NCBI RefSeq assembly: GCF_016722925.1
Contig: NZ_JAEQNC010000011.1
Span: forward strand, 62,001 to 126,000
Direction of reading: 5' to 3'
DNA from: Phytoamicus setariae
GTDB taxonomy: Bacteria; Pseudomonadota; Alphaproteobacteria; Rhizobiales; Rhizobiaceae
DNA length: 64,000 nt
The notes below the pieces were generated by a model, which saw only the letters and a list, made by a program, of their open reading frames with translations, ran no database searches and was not told the DNA's origin. The position numbers and the translations under genes are program-made. Of this stretch, positions 59,883-64,000 are shown piece after piece; positions within the stretch are counted from its first letter, which is position 1; each line of letters begins with the position of its first letter.

Positions 59883-60764
59883 TTAGCGCGGCAAGGCATC
59901 AATAAGCGTTTCGCGAGCGGAATTTAGATGCCGGCGGCATGCGCGCTCAATTTCCTGCGGATCGCGTGACCGCAGCGCGGCGATATAGTCGAGATGCTCG
60001 CGCAGTGCACGCTCGTTGCGGCTTCTGGCCTGGCTCTTGTTCCACTGGAAATGGTAGTGGAAGATAAACGCGATGACGTCATAGAAATCGATGACGAAGC
60101 GGTTGCCCGAGGCTTTGTGGACAAGCAGATGAAACTTTTCGTCCAGGGGCGAAAAGTCCTTGAAGCGACTATCAAGGTCGATGATCAGGTCGCGGTGTTC
60201 GTCTTCGATCAGATCGAGATCGGCCCAGGCTGGATGATTGACCGGGAGTTTGGCAAAGGCGGTTGCCGAGCGCAGTTCGAACATTTCGCGCACTTCGCAT
60301 AGCTCCAGCGCGAAGTCGACAGTAAAACCCTTGAGTATCCAATGACTGTTCGGACGCTTTTCGATCAATCCGAAACGCGAAAACCGTATCAGGAATTCTC
60401 GTACGCTGGTGGCGCCGGCTCCGATTTCGCGTGCAAGCTCAGCCTCGTTGATTTGCATGCCCGGTTCGACATCGCCGGTCAGGATTCGCTGCATGAAGCT
60501 CTTTTCAATGATTTCATTGAGCGAATTGGTTTCTTCGTCCGGAAAATAGTCCTGATCGAGCGGGCGCCTCAGCACTAATTTCTGTCGCTTGTCCCAGGTA
60601 ATCAGCCCTGTATCGCGCATGCGCGAGAGGATCGCTCGGACAGTCGTGCGGCTGATGCCGTATTTTTCACCGAGTTCCGGTTCGGAGGGCAGGCTGTCCT
60701 TTCCGCCGAGATCTTCCAGGCAGCGATTGTAGGCTTCCTTGAAAACCGTGTTCTGCCGCGCCAT
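59883..60764 (-). CDS. GntR-family regulator with two winged-helix modules and FCD-like domain
   Basis: This roughly 293-residue protein has two DNA-binding-like modules in series. First a GntR winged helix (LPSEPELGEKYGISRTTVRAILSRMRDTGL, about 25-54, split for reading), then a second one (EAELAREIGAGATSVREFLIRFSRFGLIEK, about 105-134) followed by an FCD-type effector domain (about 150-285) with metal-ligand-like residues (EDEHRDLI, FHLLVHKASGN). ATG 60764 follows GGAGGGG. The effector and targets are unknown; the adjacent inverted repeat at 60856-60882 may be its operator. Confidence 0.85.
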   Translation of the reverse strand: MARQNTVFKEAYNRCLEDLGGKDSLPSEPELGEKYGISRTTVRAILSRMRDTGLITWDKRQKLVLRRPLDQDYFPDEETNSLNEIIEKSFMQRILTGDVEPGMQINEAELAREIGAGATSVREFLIRFSRFGLIEKRPNSHWILKGFTVDFALELCEVREMFELRSATAFAKLPVNHPAWADLDLIEDEHRDLIIDLDSRFKDFSPLDEKFHLLVHKASGNRFVIDFYDVIAFIFHYHFQWNKSQARSRNERALREHLDYIAALRSRDPQEIERACRRHLNSARETLIDALPR

Positions 60765-61173
60765 TCCAGGATCCCCTCCAGTCTGCATAGCGATCACCCA
60801 GCACTCGACCTCCTCGATAGCTGTGTGATAACTGTATATTGCAGGTAAAAAACAAAATCAAACGGCTTGCAATGGTTTGATTGGTTTTCTGACTCCCCCG
60901 CAATTCGCAAGCTGCAAACGAAGAACGCTGGAATCATCGGGGATGCAGGTGCTTGAACGCCTGCTATCGGAGTCAGAAATAGGAGCGCAGATCACGATTC
61001 CCTGATCGCTATGCTCATTTGTTACATAAAGTGAAAAATGCTAGAGTCGCATTTGCAGCAGGTTCCTTGTCCGTTAACGCGAAGCTGCTAATCTTGCACT
61101 GCATTGAACCGCTTGCAGCGCACACTATGTCGGTTACTACGACCACTGGTGCCTGAAATGGAATGGAAATTGA
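60765..61173. other. Divergent control region between the GntR regulator and phaZ
   Basis: I see no gene in these 409 bases. They hold the GntR leader, an inverted repeat AATCAAAC / GTTTGATT (60856-60863 and 60875-60882), and presumably the phaZ promoter, which I cannot place. Confidence 0.5.
60856..60882. promoter_or_regulatory. Inverted repeat, candidate GntR operator
   Basis: AATCAAAC and GTTTGATT form a perfect 8-bp inverted repeat with an 11-base spacer, about 90 bases upstream of the GntR start codon and about 290 bases upstream of phaZ. Length and spacing suit a dimeric winged-helix regulator. Confidence 0.4.
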
Positions 61174-62478
61174 ATGTTCTATCAGTTTTATGAATTCGGC
61201 CATGCTGCCATGGCTCCATGGCGGGCGACGGCCGAAAACATGCGTGTCGCCTATAGCAATCCATTCAATCCTCTTTCCTACACCGCTATGGGCCGATCCT
61301 TGGCGGCCGGCCTTGAGGTATTCGAGCGTGTGACCCGGCGCTACGGCAAGCCCGCTTTCGAACTTCCTCAGACGCAGATTGCCGGCGTCGATGTTTCAGT
61401 CCACGAAAAGGTGGTCTGGTCCAAATCCTTTTGCGATCTTCTGCATTTCGAACGTTGCCTTCCACCGCATCACGGCAACGATCCGAAGGTTCTGGTGGTC
61501 GCGCCCATGTCGGGCCATTACGCGACGCTCCTTCGCGGCACTGTGGAGGCGCTTCTCCCGGCAGCAGACGTCTATATCACCGACTGGAAGGATGCGCGCA
61601 TGGTGCCGCTTTCCGAAGGCCGGTTCGATCTCGACGATTACATCGACTATGTCACAGAAATGATCCGTTTCCTCGGGCCCGATACCCATGTCGTGGCGGT
61701 CTGCCAGCCTTCGGTACCGGTTCTTGCCGCCGTCGCACTGATGGAGGAGGCGGAAGATCCCCTTGCGCCGGCCTCGATGACGCTGATGGGTGGACCGATC
61801 GATACCCGTATCAATCCGACCGCGGTCAACAGGTTGGCTGAAGAAAAGCCGCTGAAGTGGTTCGAAGACAACGTCGTCATGAATGTGCCCTGGCCTCAGC
61901 CGGGGGTGATGCGACCGGTTTACCCCGGCTTCCTGCAGCTCTCCGGGTTTATGTCGATGAACCTCGACCGGCATCTGGTCGCCCACAAGGAGTTCTTCAT
62001 GCATCTTGTGAAGAACAATGGCGATTCCGCCGACAAGCATCGGGAATTCTATGACGAGTATCTCGCGGTGATGGATCTGACGGCGGAGTTCTATCTTCAG
62101 ACCGTCGATACTGTATTCATCCACCATGCCCTTCCCAAGGGCGAGATGACCCATCGCGGCCACCTGGTCGACCCTTCGAAAATTCGCCGGACCGCACTTC
62201 TTACTGTCGAGGGTGAAAACGACGACATTTCCGGTGTCGGGCAGACCCAAGCCGCGCAGAGGCTGTGCGTCAACATTCCAGACAGCAACCGCATGCACTA
62301 TGTGCAGCCGGATGTCGGCCACTATGGCGTATTCAACGGTTCGCGTTTCCGTAAGGAAATCGCTCCGCGCATCCTGGGCTTCATCAATGCCCATCGCAGC
62401 GGGAGCCGGGCGGAACAGACATCGGTCGTCCTGCCGCTCAGGAGGCCGGCTGCAAAGCGTCAAAAGCAAGTGGTGTAG
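61174..62478 (+). CDS. phaZ: Intracellular poly(3-hydroxybutyrate) depolymerase
   Basis: This 434-residue enzyme mobilises stored PHB. It starts MFYQFYEFGHAAMAPWRATA, the N-terminus typical of intracellular PhaZ, and carries the nucleophile region VVAVCQPSVPVLAAVAL (about 174-190), where a cysteine takes the place of serine. The conserved RPVYPGFLQLSGFMSMN follows, and then the late histidine region YVQPDVGHYGVFNGSRF (about 372-388). No signal peptide is present, which fits an intracellular enzyme. The GntR regulator is divergent and may control it. Confidence 0.93.
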   Translation: MFYQFYEFGHAAMAPWRATAENMRVAYSNPFNPLSYTAMGRSLAAGLEVFERVTRRYGKPAFELPQTQIAGVDVSVHEKVVWSKSFCDLLHFERCLPPHHGNDPKVLVVAPMSGHYATLLRGTVEALLPAADVYITDWKDARMVPLSEGRFDLDDYIDYVTEMIRFLGPDTHVVAVCQPSVPVLAAVALMEEAEDPLAPASMTLMGGPIDTRINPTAVNRLAEEKPLKWFEDNVVMNVPWPQPGVMRPVYPGFLQLSGFMSMNLDRHLVAHKEFFMHLVKNNGDSADKHREFYDEYLAVMDLTAEFYLQTVDTVFIHHALPKGEMTHRGHLVDPSKIRRTALLTVEGENDDISGVGQTQAAQRLCVNIPDSNRMHYVQPDVGHYGVFNGSRFRKEIAPRILGFINAHRSGSRAEQTSVVLPLRRPAAKRQKQVV

Positions 62479-62660
62479 TGGACGCTGGCAAATTTGTGGC
62501 GGGAGCTTTTCGCCCGCTTATTGCACTTTCGAAATATAAGATATGTTTCAGCGCCTTGTCCGATTTCAAGGCAGGATATCTTGAAGGCGGCCAATTCCTT
62601 CCCACATCGATTGTACTGGTTTGCAATGGGCAGACCGGGCTATCGCGAGGATAAGGAAAC

Positions 62661-63095
62661 ATGTACCGCACTGCTCTCATACGGCCTGACTGGACGCCGG
62701 CAACCATTGCCCTGATGGTGCTGGGTTTTGTCGTCTTCTGGCCGCTTGGACTGGCAATGCTTGCTTACATATTGTTCGGCGAGCGTCTGCAGGCGTTCAA
62801 GCGTGATGCCAATGAAAAGGTGGATGGATTTGCGAGATCGTGCCGTGGCGGGCGCTGGCGCAACCAGGGTTTTCATCATCAGTCTACCGGCAATTCGGCT
62901 TTCGATGACTGGCGCCGGGCGGAACTCGACCGGATCGAGGAAGAACGCCGCAAGCTCGATGAAATGCGCGCCGACTTCGACAGCTACATGCGCGAGCTTC
63001 GCAGGGCGCGCGACAAGGAGGAATTCGATCGCTTCATGCGTGAGCGCAACGCCCGCAAGACCGATCTTGATCCCCAGAACGGTTTTTCAGGATAA
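62661..63095 (+). CDS. DUF2852 membrane protein
   Basis: This 144-residue protein has one or two membrane segments near the N-terminus (TIALMVLGFVVFWPLGLAML) and then a long charged helical C-terminus (about 70-144; RAELDRIEEERRKLDEMRAD), likely a coiled coil. It matches the DUF2852 family of alphaproteobacteria, of unknown function. A ribosome site (GAGGATAAGGAA) lies close upstream. Confidence 0.88.
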   Translation: MYRTALIRPDWTPATIALMVLGFVVFWPLGLAMLAYILFGERLQAFKRDANEKVDGFARSCRGGRWRNQGFHHQSTGNSAFDDWRRAELDRIEEERRKLDEMRADFDSYMRELRRARDKEEFDRFMRERNARKTDLDPQNGFSG

Positions 63096-63116
63096 TTTCC
63101 GCGAAATCGTGGACCG

Positions 63117-63146
63117 GCCGGCGTCAGCAAAACGCCGGCTTTTCTA
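63117..63146 (+). terminator. Terminator after the DUF2852 gene
   Basis: GCCGGCGT (63117-63124) / ACGCCGGC (63132-63139) with a 7-base loop, followed by TTTTCTATTT. Confidence 0.8.
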
Positions 63147-63169
63147 TTTCAGCACGAATCTGCTAGCTG

Positions 63170-63934
63170 TTGTTGATGCTTTCCCGTTTGACATTTCTCC
63201 AGAAGCCCCAGCGCCCGAGCGACCCCTCGACGCGCACCATCGATGTCGCGGGGCGTCCCATCTCGCTGACCATCAAGCCGGATAGCCGGGCGCGCCGTAT
63301 GACCTTGCGGATCGAGCCGGGCGGCAAGGCGCTGAAGATGACGGTGCCGTTGGGGCTGCGCCAGCGTGAGATCGATGATTTCCTCGCCCGCCATGAAGGA
63401 TGGCTCATGACGCGGCTAGCGCGCTTTCCGCGCAATGCCGGATTGGAGGAAGGCCGTTACGTGCAGCTGCGCGGCGTCGCGCACCGCATCGAACGGACCG
63501 GCAAGGCGAGGGGATTGACCGAAGCAATCGTGATCGACGGTGAGTCTGTGCTTCGCGTCGGGGGCAGTGAAGAGCATCTCGGCCGACGCCTGCGGGATTA
63601 TTTGAAAGCTGAGGCGCGCAAGGATCTCGAATATTCGGCACGAACACATGCTGCTACAATAGGCCGGCGCATCAATGCCATCACGCTCAAGGATACAAAG
63701 AGCCGTTGGGGATCGTGTTCGCATGATGGGAATCTCAGCTTTTCATGGCGGATCATCATGGCGCCGCCCTATGTCATCGACTATCTCGCGGCGCACGAAG
63801 TCTCCCATCTCGAGCAGATGAACCATTCGGATGCCTTCTGGACGCTCTGCGAGCGGCTGTGCCCAAAGACGCTGGAAGCCAAGCACTGGCTGAAGCGCAA
63901 CGGCGCCATGCTGCATGTCCATGATTTCGGCTGA
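63170..63934 (+). CDS. YgjP-like (SprT/WLM-type) metallopeptidase
   Basis: This 254-residue protein has the zinc motif HEVSHLEQMNHSDAFW (about 209-224), with the third ligand at the following histidine, and the upstream KSRWGSCSHDGNLSFSWR (about 180-197). These are the hallmarks of the M48/YgjP DUF45 family. N-terminal residues 1-90 are beta-rich. It is predicted to be a zinc-dependent protease of unknown substrate. The start is uncertain, as the frame has a second Met at residue 3. Confidence 0.9.
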   Translation: MLMLSRLTFLQKPQRPSDPSTRTIDVAGRPISLTIKPDSRARRMTLRIEPGGKALKMTVPLGLRQREIDDFLARHEGWLMTRLARFPRNAGLEEGRYVQLRGVAHRIERTGKARGLTEAIVIDGESVLRVGGSEEHLGRRLRDYLKAEARKDLEYSARTHAATIGRRINAITLKDTKSRWGSCSHDGNLSFSWRIIMAPPYVIDYLAAHEVSHLEQMNHSDAFWTLCERLCPKTLEAKHWLKRNGAMLHVHDFG

Positions 63935-64000
63935 TCGGATCGGTTCGGTGGACGTTTAATCGTCGCAATCTTGGCGCAAAGAGGGCTCGACTCTGACGGC

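Noticed and set aside
62499-62517. Short stem GCGGG / CCCGC after phaZ as a terminator
   Set aside because: Only five base pairs with a long loop and no U-run; too weak to report.

Overview
This window looks like chromosomal DNA from an alphaproteobacterium of the Rhizobiales, most likely the family Rhizobiaceae (Rhizobium/Agrobacterium-like). The case rests on the high-GC coding style, the gene order mnmE-mnmG-rsmG-parA-parB beside leuS-lptE-holA, a hemE/origin junction, CarD and TrcR regulators, SdhAF4- and DUF2852-type small proteins, and an intracellular PHB depolymerase. Genes are dense and almost all housekeeping. I see no phage, insertion sequence, CRISPR array, tRNA or rRNA.

Layout. 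1-5.6 kb: end of an SUV3/MgpS-like RNA helicase, an S4 RNA-binding protein, 7Fe ferredoxin, CarD, and an M48 lipoprotein protease. 5.7-9.1 kb: thiBPQ thiamine transporter under a TPP riboswitch. 9.2-10.8 kb: a frameshifted RraB-like gene and an RTX-type secreted protein. 11-20.5 kb: leuB, PAP2 phosphatase, an MHS-type transporter with a large periplasmic insertion, asd behind a short threonine-rich leader ORF, a lytic transglycosylase, carbonic anhydrase, pyridoxal kinase and a UMF1-type transporter. 20.6-30.8 kb: 1-Cys peroxiredoxin with a persulfide dioxygenase/rhodanese, then purH, heparinase-like protein, rsmB and htpX, SdhAF4, a nuclease and a globin-coupled diguanylate cyclase. 30.8-39.3 kb: acsA, trcR, a small membrane protein, YggS, leuS-lptE-holA.

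39.3-58.8 kb is the chromosome origin domain: parB, parA, rsmG, mnmG, mnmE, rho, hemJ and hemE are read leftward. An AT-rich intergenic region with several DnaA-box-like sequences (oriC candidate, 48063-48463) follows. A PEP synthase/PPDK regulatory protein, maf, aroE, coaE and dnaQ are then read rightward, followed by secB, fxsA, a Tim44-like gene, mltA, an Smr protein, an Xre regulator and gyrB. Five parS-like 16-mers matching TGTTTCACGTGAAACA at 14-16 positions lie at 10997, 41619, 43598, 49911 and 58825, so ParA/ParB, their centromere sites and the origin sit together. 58.8-64 kb: nitroreductase, DUF2218 protein, a double-winged-helix GntR regulator, PHB depolymerase, DUF2852 protein and a YgjP-like metallopeptidase.

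No undescribed multi-gene system stands out. The best leads are the threonine-rich leader ORF before asd, the parS/oriC arrangement (including parS inside the coding starts of rsmG and aroE), the frameshifted RraB-like gene, the transporter insertion, and several unexplained inverted repeats between genes.
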